A DNA stretch of 48,900 nucleotides from Pseudomonas fontis (lineage in GTDB: Bacteria; Pseudomonadota; Gammaproteobacteria; Pseudomonadales; Pseudomonadaceae). The DNA is taken from the NCBI RefSeq assembly GCF_028656955.1, contig NZ_JAMDGY010000113.1:1-48900 (forward strand). Direction: 5' to 3'. Positions 26,095 through 34,328 of this stretch are shown here, one piece after another (the first letter of the stretch is position 1; every line of letters starts with the position of its first letter). The position numbers and the translations under genes were made by a program. The notes under the pieces are model-generated. The model did no database searches and was not told where the DNA came from. It saw only the letters and a program-made list of their open reading frames with translations.

Positions 26095-27534
26095 CTAATC
26101 AATCAACCGTGACGGGTCGCCACACTGTTTGAGCTTGTGATAAACGTCAGGCTCCCACTGCTCGGCAGTGGTCGCCTGCATGGTCCGGGCGACCCCGGCA
26201 CTCAGGTCGTCGGCCAACCAGGACAAGCCTCGCGAGGCCAGCAACTGGGCGGCAATGAGCGTGGCGTGGCAGCGCTCACGTGGTGAGCGGTACTCCGCCT
26301 GCAAGGCCTGCAATTTCAACAGCACCTGCTCGACTCCTTGCTGCTCAAGCTGGGCCACGAGTTCCTCGCGCAGGCCATGAAACCCATGACCCGCGCCGTC
26401 GCTGCCACTCACTTGGTCCGTGCCCTTGAGCCAGGCCAGGCATTGCGCATCGACGAACGCGCTGCCATCGCTGAAACACAACTGCTGCAACGCAGGCAGG
26501 CGCCGGACAAAGCGTTCAGTTGCCTGACGAATGGCTTCGGCCACTTCGCCCATGGCCAGGCGGCTGGCAATAGCGGAAGCCAGAAAGCTGCCGCGAATCC
26601 AGTACGGTGCGGCGGCCACGCTTTTTTCGATGCGCATCAACAATGCCGGCTCGACACTCGTGGCAGACAGCGCCTCCTGATACCCGGCGGCAATGTCGCC
26701 GGGTACCGCCATCAGTTCCGTGCGCTGTTCATGACGCGCCGACGGGGCGGCATGGATGTGCGCCCACAACCCGAATCGGCGAAGCTGATAGCCCGTCGGG
26801 TCGTACACGTCCTGTTGATTGATGAATTCGGCCATGCTCAGCAGGGCCTTGCGGGTTTCGCGCTCATTGCCGAGCGACAGGCTGCTTCGAGAGGGCAGTA
26901 ACGCCTTCGTGAGAGACTCGCCACTGGGTGATTGGGCAACACTCAACGGCTCGTGCTCGGGCACCGCCACGGCCCTATCGCCATGACGAACCAGCAGCCG
27001 CTCCAGCTCCAGCAGCACCGGCTGGTCCAGTTGCGCACGCTCTGCCTGCTCTAGCAGGCGCGTCATTGCCTGTTTTGCGCGCTCCAGGCAGGCCGGTGAA
27101 AAGCTTGCGCGCTCAAGTATGGGCAGTGCATCGCCAAGGCGTTTGAGTAGCCCCGCCACCAATTTGCGTTTGGTCAGGAAACCGGTAGGGCCCGGCTTGG
27201 GATGCCCAGTTTCCCAATACTGTTCGACCATACCGGCAAGCAGCTCAAGCGCATCCCGCCATGCTCCCCAATGGCGCCTGCGCAGCCAAGCGGTGGTCAG
27301 GTGGCCGACGATGCGCAGCTGCTTGCAGCGGCTGCCCAGGTACTGCTGCGAGGCTTCTTCGATGTACGACCAGTCAATACTGGCTTCATGCAGGCCACCC
27401 AGCTTGACCATTTCCTGGTCGATGGCCTGGTAGGTTTCATCCTCGATATCGAACAATCCGGCGGGCATTTGTGGGTCGATGGCCAGCAACAGTGAAGCGG
27501 GCCGCTGATCCGGCGCAGTGTTTACCAACGACAT
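26095..27534 (-). CDS. tssA: T6SS protein TssA (ImpA_N/VasJ type)
   Basis: A 479-residue cytoplasmic protein with an ImpA_N domain near the start (DIEDETYQAIDQEMVKLGG, IDWSYIEEASQQYL, KQLRIVGHLTTAWLRR, about residues 28-110) and a VasJ-like C-terminal half. TssA proteins help assemble the baseplate and sheath. The ATG at 27534 lies inside the end of the TagO-like gene (13-base overlap), suggesting coupled translation. tssM follows closely. Confidence 0.88.
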   Translation of the reverse strand: MSLVNTAPDQRPASLLLAIDPQMPAGLFDIEDETYQAIDQEMVKLGGLHEASIDWSYIEEASQQYLGSRCKQLRIVGHLTTAWLRRRHWGAWRDALELLAGMVEQYWETGHPKPGPTGFLTKRKLVAGLLKRLGDALPILERASFSPACLERAKQAMTRLLEQAERAQLDQPVLLELERLLVRHGDRAVAVPEHEPLSVAQSPSGESLTKALLPSRSSLSLGNERETRKALLSMAEFINQQDVYDPTGYQLRRFGLWAHIHAAPSARHEQRTELMAVPGDIAAGYQEALSATSVEPALLMRIEKSVAAAPYWIRGSFLASAIASRLAMGEVAEAIRQATERFVRRLPALQQLCFSDGSAFVDAQCLAWLKGTDQVSGSDGAGHGFHGLREELVAQLEQQGVEQVLLKLQALQAEYRSPRERCHATLIAAQLLASRGLSWLADDLSAGVARTMQATTAEQWEPDVYHKLKQCGDPSRLID

Positions 27535-28175
27535 GCTTTACGCGCCTGATCGATCATTGGCGCCAGCCCCTGCGCATCGAACACCAGGCCATCCAGCGCC
27601 GGATAGTCGCTGCTGACATGGATGCGCTGGGCGGCACGCAACACCTTGATTGCCTCGATGGCCACCAGGCCTCGCCCGGCATCGACCACATGACCGTCCT
27701 CCAGTACCTGCCAGGGCCTGCCTGGCAAGGGCTGTTCGCTCGCACTCAGTTGAACCTGCACACGATTGCGCGACACCGGCGCCAGTGTGAGCAGTTGCAG
27801 GCGAGAGATGTTCTGCACACAGCTGATGGCCAGGTACGGTTGCGGCGGCGCCCCCATGGCCGGTGCGGAAATCACGATGCGTTGCTGCCCGCCTTCTGAG
27901 CGCTCTGCCCCCACGCTGATGCGAAACCCAAGCTCATCTGGCCCCCGCAGGGCTTCATTGGCCATGACCATCGCCTGGCTCGGGGTACTCGGCCCATTGG
28001 CCTGCCTGACCCTGGTCGGCGGGACTACCGCTGGCGTTCGCGCAGCCCGGTCAAAACAGGCCAGGCGCTCCATGTTGGAAATGATCAAGGTGCAGTCGGC
28101 TGGCGAATTGGCCAGTGCCTGGTTCAGGCCAAGGCATACCGCACAACCGAGAATCCATTCACTCCGACTTGCCAT
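27522..28175 (-). CDS. tagO: T6SS-associated TagO/VasI-like periplasmic protein
   Basis: A 217-residue protein with a signal peptide (WILGCAVCLGLNQALA, cut near residue 23) then the family block DCTLIISNMERLACFDRAA. The central beta-rich part (ISAPAMGAPPQPYLAISCVQ) fits the VasI/TagO accessory family. Conserved cysteines (near residues 28, 40 and 118) may form disulfides. First gene of the leftward T6SS operon; GGGAG stands 11 bases before the ATG. Its role is accessory and not well defined. Confidence 0.78.
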   Translation of the reverse strand: MASRSEWILGCAVCLGLNQALANSPADCTLIISNMERLACFDRAARTPAVVPPTRVRQANGPSTPSQAMVMANEALRGPDELGFRISVGAERSEGGQQRIVISAPAMGAPPQPYLAISCVQNISRLQLLTLAPVSRNRVQVQLSASEQPLPGRPWQVLEDGHVVDAGRGLVAIEAIKVLRAAQRIHVSSDYPALDGLVFDAQGLAPMIDQARKACRW

Positions 28176-28323
28176 TGCAACTTAACTCCCGTCTCGCCCG
28201 CACAGACTAGTACACGCTAGAAATGCACACTTCAAAGTATCCGTCACTCGCACACAATGGCGAAAAGCGGGCATATAAAACTCAACTTGCGAAGAAGCTT
28301 ATGCCAGCCTTTCAAAAAACAAC

Positions 28324-28339
28324 AAGTAAATATTTACTT
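28324..28339. promoter_or_regulatory. 16-bp perfect palindrome, candidate operator
   Basis: AAGTAAATATTTACTT is fully self-complementary and lies centrally between the two T6SS operons. Its size and position suit a dimeric repressor or a nucleoid protein such as an H-NS (MvaT) relative, but I cannot name the protein. Confidence 0.4.
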
Positions 28340-28357
28340 ACATCTTATTGCTCGACG

Positions 28358-28385
28358 ATGATGCATTTCCCACTGCATCGTTTTT
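28358..28385 (+). terminator. Terminator-like hairpin upstream of tssB
   Basis: GATGCA/TGCATC (28360-28365 and 28374-28379), extendable by a G-T and an A-T pair, is followed by five Ts (28381-28385). On the + strand this looks like a weak intrinsic terminator 157 bases before tssB. It would end a short leader or small RNA started within the gap. Confidence 0.4.
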
Positions 28386-28490
28386 AAAGGCCAGGCAACA
28401 AAAGACCAGCCCACAGAAACCTCCTACATAAAACCAGAAACTTCCCACGCAAAATAAACAAACATCAACTAATTAAACATCAGAGCAAGT

Positions 28491-28506
28491 AGGAAGTTTC
28501 CTTGCA
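28491..28506 (+). promoter_or_regulatory. Possible sigma-54 (-24/-12) promoter for tssB
   Basis: AGGAAGTTTCCTTGCA has GG (28492-28493), exactly ten bases, then GC (28504-28505), with a perfect TTGCA -12 box but a poor -24 box (AGGAAG for TGGCAC). It is 37 bases before the tssB start. T6SS genes are RpoN-dependent in several pseudomonads and vibrios, which supports the reading without proving it. Confidence 0.35.
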
Positions 28507-28542
28507 CTCAAATAAACATCACAGCATGGAGCTCAATAAAAC

Positions 28543-29046
28543 ATGGCCAAACCCTCAAGTTCCGTCGCGCCAAAAGAGCGCATCAACATCAAGTATGTAC
28601 CCGCCACTGGCGATCAGCAGGCAGAGATCGAGCTGCCGCACAAGATGCTGGTGACCGGTGATTTCGGCCTCGCCGAAACACGCACCCTGGAAGATCGTCA
28701 GCTCATGCGCCTGGACAAGCACAGCTTCAACAGCGTGCTCAGCGATGCCGAGGTCCGCCTGCAGATGAACGTGCCGTCGATGCTCAGCCCGACCGCCGAT
28801 GCCGAGATGGCGCTGCACCTGCAATTCAAGTCGATCAATGATTTTGGCCCGGACTCGATTGCCCGGCAGGTCCCCGAACTGAACCAACTGCTGGCGCTGC
28901 GCGAGGCGCTGGTCGCGCTCAAAGGCCCGCTGGGCAACGTTCCGGCCTTTCGCAAGCAACTGCAGCAGTTGCTGAGCGACGATCAGGCCCGCCAGCAACT
29001 GGCCCAGGAACTCGATCTGGTTCTGGAAGCACCCCAAGCAGATTAA
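28543..29046 (+). CDS. tssB: T6SS contractile sheath small subunit TssB (VipA)
   Basis: A 167-residue sheath subunit that pairs with TssC to form the contractile tail around the Hcp tube. Family motifs are RINIKYVPATGD near the start, ELPHKMLVTGDFG and FKSINDFGPDSIARQVPELNQLLALREAL (about residues 94-125). Frame and length are normal. First gene of the rightward operon; tssC follows after 55 bases. Because tssC is interrupted, the partner for this subunit may be missing. Confidence 0.93.
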   Translation: MAKPSSSVAPKERINIKYVPATGDQQAEIELPHKMLVTGDFGLAETRTLEDRQLMRLDKHSFNSVLSDAEVRLQMNVPSMLSPTADAEMALHLQFKSINDFGPDSIARQVPELNQLLALREALVALKGPLGNVPAFRKQLQQLLSDDQARQQLAQELDLVLEAPQAD

Positions 29047-29101
29047 GGCACATGAAGAGCCCGGCCATGCCGGCCATTGCACAGACAACGGAGCGTCACC
29101 C

Positions 29102-30583
29102 ATGCCCACCAAGACCACCCCGACAACATCGCCGGAAACGGCCCTGGACAACACCGGCCTGCTCGACCAACTGATGGCTGAAACCATGCTGCAACCGAGC
29201 CAGGAAGGTTATCTGGTTGCCAAGCAGGGCGTTGCCGCGTTCATCTCGGAAATACTGAAGAACGATGAGCGCGATCAACTGATCAACAAACACCGCGTCG
29301 ATCAGATGATCAGTGAACTGGATCGGGCACTGAGTCGCCAGATGGACGTCATTTTGCACCAGCCCGCCTTCCAGGAACTTGAGTCTGCATGGCGCGGTCT
29401 GAAACTACTGGTCGACCGCACCGACTTTCGCGAAAACATCAAGCTCGAAGTCTTGCACATCAGCAAGGACGAACTACTGGAAGACTTCGAGAACGCTGGT
29501 GACATCACCAACAGCGGCCTTTAAAAACATGTCTACACCGCAGGCTTCGGCCAGTTTGGCGGCGAACCCGTGGCGGCCATGATCGGCAATTATTCATTCA
29601 CGCCGGCTTCGAATGACATCAAACTTTTGAGTTACATCGCCTCTGTTTCGGCCATGTCTCACGCCCCGTTTATTTCCGCGCCGGGCCCGGAGTTTTTCAA
29701 CCTCAACAGTTTCGAGGACTTGCCCAATCTCAAGGAGGTCAAGGACATCTTCGAAGGGCCACGCTTTGCCAAATGGCGTTCGCTGCGCAACTCGGAGGAC
29801 TCCCGACATATCGGCCTGGTACTGCCACGTTTCATGCTGCGCCAGCCTTATGAGCGCAACGAACAGCCGATTGCCAGCTTCAACTACGACGAGAACATCG
29901 ACGGCAGGCACGACCACTACCTGTGGGGCAATGCCGCGTTCCTGATGGCCAGCTGCATCAACGACAGCTTCGCCCGCTACCGCTGGTGCCCGAACATCAT
30001 CGGCCCGCAATCCGGCGGTGCGGTCGATGATCTCCCCGTCCACCTGTACGAGTCCCTCGGCCAGTTGCAGGCCAAGATCCCCACTGAAGTGCTGATCTCC
30101 GATCGCAAGGAGTTCGAGCTGGCCGAGGAGGGCTTCATCGCCCTGACCATGCGCAAGGACAGCGACAACGCGGCGTTCTTCTCGGCCAACTCGGCACAAC
30201 GGCCCAAAGTGTTCCCCAAGACGCCCGAAGGCCAGGAGGCGCAAACCAACTACAAGCTCGGCACGCAACTGCCCTACCTGTTCATCGTCAACCGCCTGGC
30301 CCACTACATCAAGGTACTGCAGCGAGAGCAGATCGGCAGCTGGAAGGAACGCCAGGACCTCGAAAGCGAGCTCAACCGCTGGATCAAGCAGTACGTGGCC
30401 GACCAGGAGAACCCCTCTGCCGATGTACGCAGCCGTCGCCCGCTGCGCGCGGCGCGGGTCGAGGTAGCGGATGTTGCCGGTGATCCGGGCTGGTACCAGG
30501 TCTCGCTCGCGGTGCGGCCGCACTTCAAGTACATGGGCGCGAACTTCGAGATCTCCCTGGTCGGGCGGCTCGACACCCAATGA
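29102..30583 (+). pseudogene. tssC: T6SS sheath large subunit TssC, interrupted by an in-frame stop
   Basis: Read through, this is a 494-codon frame with the full EvpB/VipB family architecture: N-terminal DLTR-type helices, RGLKLLVDRTDFRENIKLEVL, then GQFGGEPVAAMIGNYSF, GPEFFNLNSFEDLPNL and a normal C-terminus (ANFEISLVGRLDT). Codon 141 is TAA at 29522-29524, where the family has Tyr (SGL-Y-KHVYTAGFGQF). Frame is unchanged on both sides, so one base substitution (TAC or TAT to TAA) explains it. The first piece is 140 residues; the rest could restart only at GTG 29570 or ATG 29579. Neither fragment should make a sheath. The TGA stop overlaps the tssE start as ATGA. Sequencing error remains possible. 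Confidence 0.88.
29522..29524 (+). other. In-frame TAA nonsense codon in tssC
   Basis: Codon 141 of tssC. Upstream residues ...DITNSGL and downstream KHVYTAGFGQF are in the same frame (29570 minus 29102 is a multiple of three), so no indel is involved. TAA excludes selenocysteine (UGA) or pyrrolysine (UAG) decoding. Confidence 0.9.
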
Positions 30584-30990
30584 GCAGCCTGCTCGACCGA
30601 CTGGAACCGCCGGCAGCTGATCGACACCTCATGTCCAGGCAAGACCAGACCGGCCAGACCTTCGCGGCCATCAAGCGTCATCTGGAGCGCCTGCTCAACA
30701 CTCGTCAGGGCTGCTCGCAAAGCAGCCCTGATCTTGGCCTGCGTGATTTCAATGGTCATGCCCTGAGTAGCGGCGACCTGCTCGCGCAGGTCAGCGCCGA
30801 CATACGCCGGACCATCCGGCTGTATGAGCCGCGTATCAGGGTCTGCGGGTTGCAGTGCCAGCCTGACGTCGATGCCCCCCTGCAACTGCACTTTCGCCTC
30901 GACTGCGAGGTGATGGTGCAGCGCCAGGCGCAGCTGTTGCAGATCGAATTGCTGGTCAACGGCCAGAACCGCTACACCCGAGTGAGGTAA
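30580..30990 (+). CDS. tssE: T6SS baseplate protein TssE (gp25-like)
   Basis: A 136-residue baseplate wedge component homologous to phage T4 gp25. Recognisable blocks are SLLDRLEP at the start, IKRHLERLLNTRQGC, the DLGLRDFNG turn, and ISRDI-like ADIRRTIRLYEPRI leading into a beta hairpin. The ATG overlaps the tssC stop by four bases (ATGA), so its translation would normally be coupled to tssC; the tssC nonsense codon may therefore reduce its expression. tssF begins 4 bases downstream. Confidence 0.9.
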   Translation: MSSLLDRLEPPAADRHLMSRQDQTGQTFAAIKRHLERLLNTRQGCSQSSPDLGLRDFNGHALSSGDLLAQVSADIRRTIRLYEPRIRVCGLQCQPDVDAPLQLHFRLDCEVMVQRQAQLLQIELLVNGQNRYTRVR

Positions 30991-30994
30991 GCGC

Positions 30995-32761
30995 ATGCCA
31001 TTGAAAGATCGATTTCGCGAGGAACTCAGCTATTTGCGCGAACTGGGCGCCGAGTTCTCCCAGGACAACCCGCAACTGGCGCGGTTTCTGGGGGAGAAAG
31101 GCAGCGACCCGGATGTCGAGCGCCTGCTTGAAGGGTTTGCCTTTCTCACCGCAAAGCTGCGCCTCAAGCTGGATGACGACCTGCCCGAGCTTACCCACTC
31201 ACTGCTGCAGATGCTCTGGCCCAACTACCTGCGCCCGCTTCCGAGCGCAACCATCGTGCAGTTCGCACCGCTGCCAGAATCAATTAGCGAACAGCAAACC
31301 ATCCCCAAGGGTTCGCGGCTGTTTTCACACCCGGTGGACGGGGTGTCCTGCGAGTACCGGACCTGTACCGAGGTTCAGTTGCATCCGCTGGCAATCAACC
31401 AGGTCAGCACCTCGCTCAGCCGGGAACATTCAGTGGTGCGCATCGACCTGGACACCTTGGCGCGCAGGCCACTGGACAGCCTGGGCTGCGACCAGCTTGC
31501 GTTTCACCTGAGCGGCGACGACAGCTGCGCGCAGACCCTCTATCTGTGGTTGTCGCATTACCTCAAGGAGGTGCGGGTGATCATCGCGGGCGAAGTCACC
31601 TGCCTGCCTGCCAACGTACTGAGCTTCCCCGGTTTCAGCCCTGATGAAGCGCTGTTGCCGTATCCGCGCAACGTGTTTGATGGCTACCGGATCCTCCAGG
31701 AATACTTCGTTTTCCCGCAGCGCTTCTACTTCTTCAACCTGACGCAGTTGAGCCGCGCCTGGCCCGCTCGGGATTGCCCAGAGGTCGGTGTGGAGTTCCA
31801 CTTTACCCGTCCCCTGCCCAGCACATTGCGCATCACGAAAAGTGATTTCAGCCTGTTCTGCGCACCCGCAGTCAACCTGTTCGAGCACAGTGCCGAGCCG
31901 ATCGACCTCACCGGCCAGGTAGACGAGGTACGCCTGTCGCCCAGCAGCCAGCGCCCTGATGCCTACGAAATATTCAGTGTCGAGCAGGCCGCCAGCTGGC
32001 GCCTGGCCGCCGATGGCAGCCGGGGTGAGCAGTTGCGGGTGTTTCAACCGTTCGAGTCGTTCGCCCACGAGATCGAGACTGCGCAAGGTCGCACCGCCCT
32101 GTACTACCGCTGCAAGGTAGAGGAGTCCCTGCGTCTCGATGGCCTGGAACACCGCATCGCCTTTGTCCGGGGTGACGAGACGGCCTACATCGGCGGCCTG
32201 GAGACCGTGTCGGTGGACCTGATCTGTACCAACCGCGACCTGCCACGGTCATTGGGCATCGGCGACCTTTGCGTCACCACGCAAGCGACGCCACCCCTGG
32301 CGACCTACCACAACCTCAGTCGCCCAACCCGCCCTTACCGGCCGGTGCTGGATGGCCAGTTGCAATGGACGCTGATCTCCAACCTGTCACTCAACTACCT
32401 GTCACTGCTCTCGGCAGAACCGCTGAAGTCAGTGATTGCTGCCTATGACTTCGCCGCCCTGCATGACATTCAACAGGCCAGGGCCACGCGCAAGCGCCTC
32501 AACGGCATCACCGAGGCCAGCACCGCGCCACTGGACTGGATGGTCGAAGGCCTGCCCGTACGCGGGCTGCACACCCGCCTGCAACTCGATCAGGGCGCCT
32601 TTCTGTGCGAGGGCGACCTGTACCTGTTCGGCACCGTGCTTTCGCAGTTCTTCGCCCTGTACGCCAGCATCAATTCCTTCCATCAGTTGGAAGTGATCAA
32701 TACCACCAACAACGAGCACTACACATGGCCTTTGCTGACCGGCAGACAACCCTTGATCTAG
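30995..32761 (+). CDS. tssF: T6SS baseplate protein TssF (VasA/ImpG)
   Basis: A 588-residue baseplate wedge protein. The N-terminus FREELSYLRELGAEFSQDNPQLARFLGEKGSDPDVERLLEGFAFL is diagnostic for the family, followed by LLQMLWPNYLRPLPSATIVQF. Length is usual. It lies 4 bases after tssE and overlaps tssG by 37 bases. TssF works with TssG and TssK to connect the baseplate to the membrane complex. Confidence 0.93.
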   Translation: MPLKDRFREELSYLRELGAEFSQDNPQLARFLGEKGSDPDVERLLEGFAFLTAKLRLKLDDDLPELTHSLLQMLWPNYLRPLPSATIVQFAPLPESISEQQTIPKGSRLFSHPVDGVSCEYRTCTEVQLHPLAINQVSTSLSREHSVVRIDLDTLARRPLDSLGCDQLAFHLSGDDSCAQTLYLWLSHYLKEVRVIIAGEVTCLPANVLSFPGFSPDEALLPYPRNVFDGYRILQEYFVFPQRFYFFNLTQLSRAWPARDCPEVGVEFHFTRPLPSTLRITKSDFSLFCAPAVNLFEHSAEPIDLTGQVDEVRLSPSSQRPDAYEIFSVEQAASWRLAADGSRGEQLRVFQPFESFAHEIETAQGRTALYYRCKVEESLRLDGLEHRIAFVRGDETAYIGGLETVSVDLICTNRDLPRSLGIGDLCVTTQATPPLATYHNLSRPTRPYRPVLDGQLQWTLISNLSLNYLSLLSAEPLKSVIAAYDFAALHDIQQARATRKRLNGITEASTAPLDWMVEGLPVRGLHTRLQLDQGAFLCEGDLYLFGTVLSQFFALYASINSFHQLEVINTTNNEHYTWPLLTGRQPLI

Positions 32762-33747
32762 CAGACACGCTGCTCGCCGAGGCCCACCAGCACAATTTCT
32801 TCACCCTGCTGGAGCGCTTGCATGGCCTGCACGGCGACAACCTGGAAGCGCATCGCCCGCAGGCCCAGACACGTCAGCGCCTGCGCTTGCGCAGCGATGC
32901 GCGCCTGACGTTTCCGGCGGCCGATGTGCTCAAGGCCGAACGCACCAGCGCTGTCGGCAATGCCACGCAGTACAACGTCTGCGCGACTTTTTTCGGCTTG
33001 CACGGCACCGACTCGCCACTGCCGGACTACTACCTGGACCGGATGGCCTACGAGCAGGCGCAAGGGCATGGAATTCGCCCGGCGTTCCTGGACTTTTTCA
33101 ATCATTACCTGCTCAGCCTGCTGCACCGGATCTGGCGCAAGTACCGCTACTACATCCGTTTCCAGGCCCAAGGCCGCGATCACTTTTCGCACTATGTGTT
33201 CGCCTTGGTCGGCTTGAACGATGAACAACTGCGGGGCAATACCGCATTGCCGTGGGGGCGCCTGCTGAGCTTTGCCGGGGTGATCGCCAGCCGCAGCCGG
33301 GCCCCGGGCACGGTAGCGGGAATCATTGCCCACTGCTTCGACCTTGCCCAGGTACGGATCCGCGAGTTCCAGCCGCGCTCGCTGACCCTCGACCCTCGGC
33401 AAAGGGTGAGCCTGGGCACGCGCAACGGCTGCCTGGCGAGCAACTTCATTGTCGGTTCACGGGTGCGTACCCGCAGCAGCAAGTTCGCCATTGTCATTGC
33501 CGAGCTGGATCAAGGGCGATTACGTGACTTTCTACCTAGCGGAAAAAGCTTCGACCAACTACGCGCGCTGATCGATTTTCTGTTGCGCGATGGGCTGGCC
33601 TACGACCTGGAGCTGATCCTGAAACAGGACGAAGTGCCGCCCTTCTGCCTCGATCGCGCCAAGGGCGCCCACCTGGGCTGGACCAGCTTCATCGACACGA
33701 CGCGCGCGCAACGCGACGCGGCTGTCTGCATCAAGGTGCGCTCATGA
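32725..33747 (+). CDS. tssG: T6SS baseplate protein TssG (VasB/ImpH)
   Basis: A 340-residue baseplate wedge protein. Family features are HNFFTLLERLHGL near residue 22, LRSDARLTFPAADV, NVCATFFGLHGTDSPLPDYY and the DFFNHYLLSLLHRIWRKYRYYI helix. I place the start at the ATG at 32725, inside the end of tssF; an upstream frame to 32605 overlaps tssF much further and has no family support. The stop overlaps the FHA gene start as ATGA. Confidence 0.92.
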   Translation: MAFADRQTTLDLADTLLAEAHQHNFFTLLERLHGLHGDNLEAHRPQAQTRQRLRLRSDARLTFPAADVLKAERTSAVGNATQYNVCATFFGLHGTDSPLPDYYLDRMAYEQAQGHGIRPAFLDFFNHYLLSLLHRIWRKYRYYIRFQAQGRDHFSHYVFALVGLNDEQLRGNTALPWGRLLSFAGVIASRSRAPGTVAGIIAHCFDLAQVRIREFQPRSLTLDPRQRVSLGTRNGCLASNFIVGSRVRTRSSKFAIVIAELDQGRLRDFLPSGKSFDQLRALIDFLLRDGLAYDLELILKQDEVPPFCLDRAKGAHLGWTSFIDTTRAQRDAAVCIKVRS

Positions 33748-34328
33748 ACAGGTTGGCACTGACGGTATGCAACCCCGAGCAGCTTCAGCACGGCATGGAT
33801 GGCTCTCACCAATTTGACCGACGCGGCGGCACGATCGGTAGCCAGCATACCGGCTGGCTTTTGCAAGACCGCGACCTGCGCGTGCAGGCGCTGCACTGCC
33901 AGATTCACTGGGCCGAAGGCAGCTTTTGCGTCATTGACCGCTGCACCCGGACCTACCTCAACGGCCACCAGCTGAGCCTCGATGCAGCCACACCTGTGCG
34001 CCTGAAAGACGGTGATGTGCTAAGCGTCGGCGCCTACCGCTTACAGGCACACCTGCTGCTCGACGATGGCAAGCCGCACTTCAGCCGGCGGTCGCTGGTA
34101 GAGCTGCTGCACCCTCACGATGGCGTGCTCGATGCCCTGCTCGCCGAGCTGCCCGCTGAAGCGCTGCCGGCTCCAGACGGACACGTGTCGCACCCGTCGT
34201 TCGAACTTGATCAGTTGCTGGCTGGCGAGGAAAGCCGGGATCCCCTGACGGCACTCGACGCCCTGGCAAGCCCCCAGCAAGTCGACGATCACTGGGTATT
34301 TTCCACCATTCTTCCGGAGCACTCATGA
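33744..34328 (+). CDS. T6SS-associated FHA-domain protein (short)
   Basis: A 194-residue protein with one forkhead-associated domain (about residues 15-105: GGTIGSQHTGWLLQD, ALHCQIHWAEGSFCVIDRCTR, TYLNGHQL, LKDGDVLSVGAYRL), a phosphothreonine-reading module. T6SS FHA proteins of the Fha/TagH type are usually longer and carry a C-terminal domain missing here; the remaining 85 residues look disordered. No PpkA kinase or PppA phosphatase gene lies in the window, so a phospho-switch is uncertain. Overlaps tssG and tssJ by four bases each. Confidence 0.8.
   Translation: MNRLALTVCNPEQLQHGMDGSHQFDRRGGTIGSQHTGWLLQDRDLRVQALHCQIHWAEGSFCVIDRCTRTYLNGHQLSLDAATPVRLKDGDVLSVGAYRLQAHLLLDDGKPHFSRRSLVELLHPHDGVLDALLAELPAEALPAPDGHVSHPSFELDQLLAGEESRDPLTALDALASPQQVDDHWVFSTILPEHS

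Larger units (their letters stand above)
28176..28542. promoter_or_regulatory. AT-rich divergent T6SS control region
   Basis: This 367-bp gap separates the leftward tagO-tssA-tssM operon from the rightward tssB operon and is markedly richer in A and T than its flanks. It holds a 16-bp palindrome (28324-28339), a hairpin followed by Ts (28358-28385), an inverted repeat GAAACCTCCTAC/GTAGGAAGTTTC (28416-28427 and 28489-28500, 11 of 12 complementary), a further direct copy GAAACTTCC (28437-28445) and a sigma-54-like element (28491-28506). No coding frame of note is present. Confidence 0.55.

Noticed and set aside
29515..29535. Programmed frameshift or recoding at the tssC stop (TTTAAAAAC looks slippery)
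   Set aside because: The reading frame is the same before and after the stop, so a -1 or +1 shift would take the ribosome out of frame. TAA is not used for selenocysteine or pyrrolysine.
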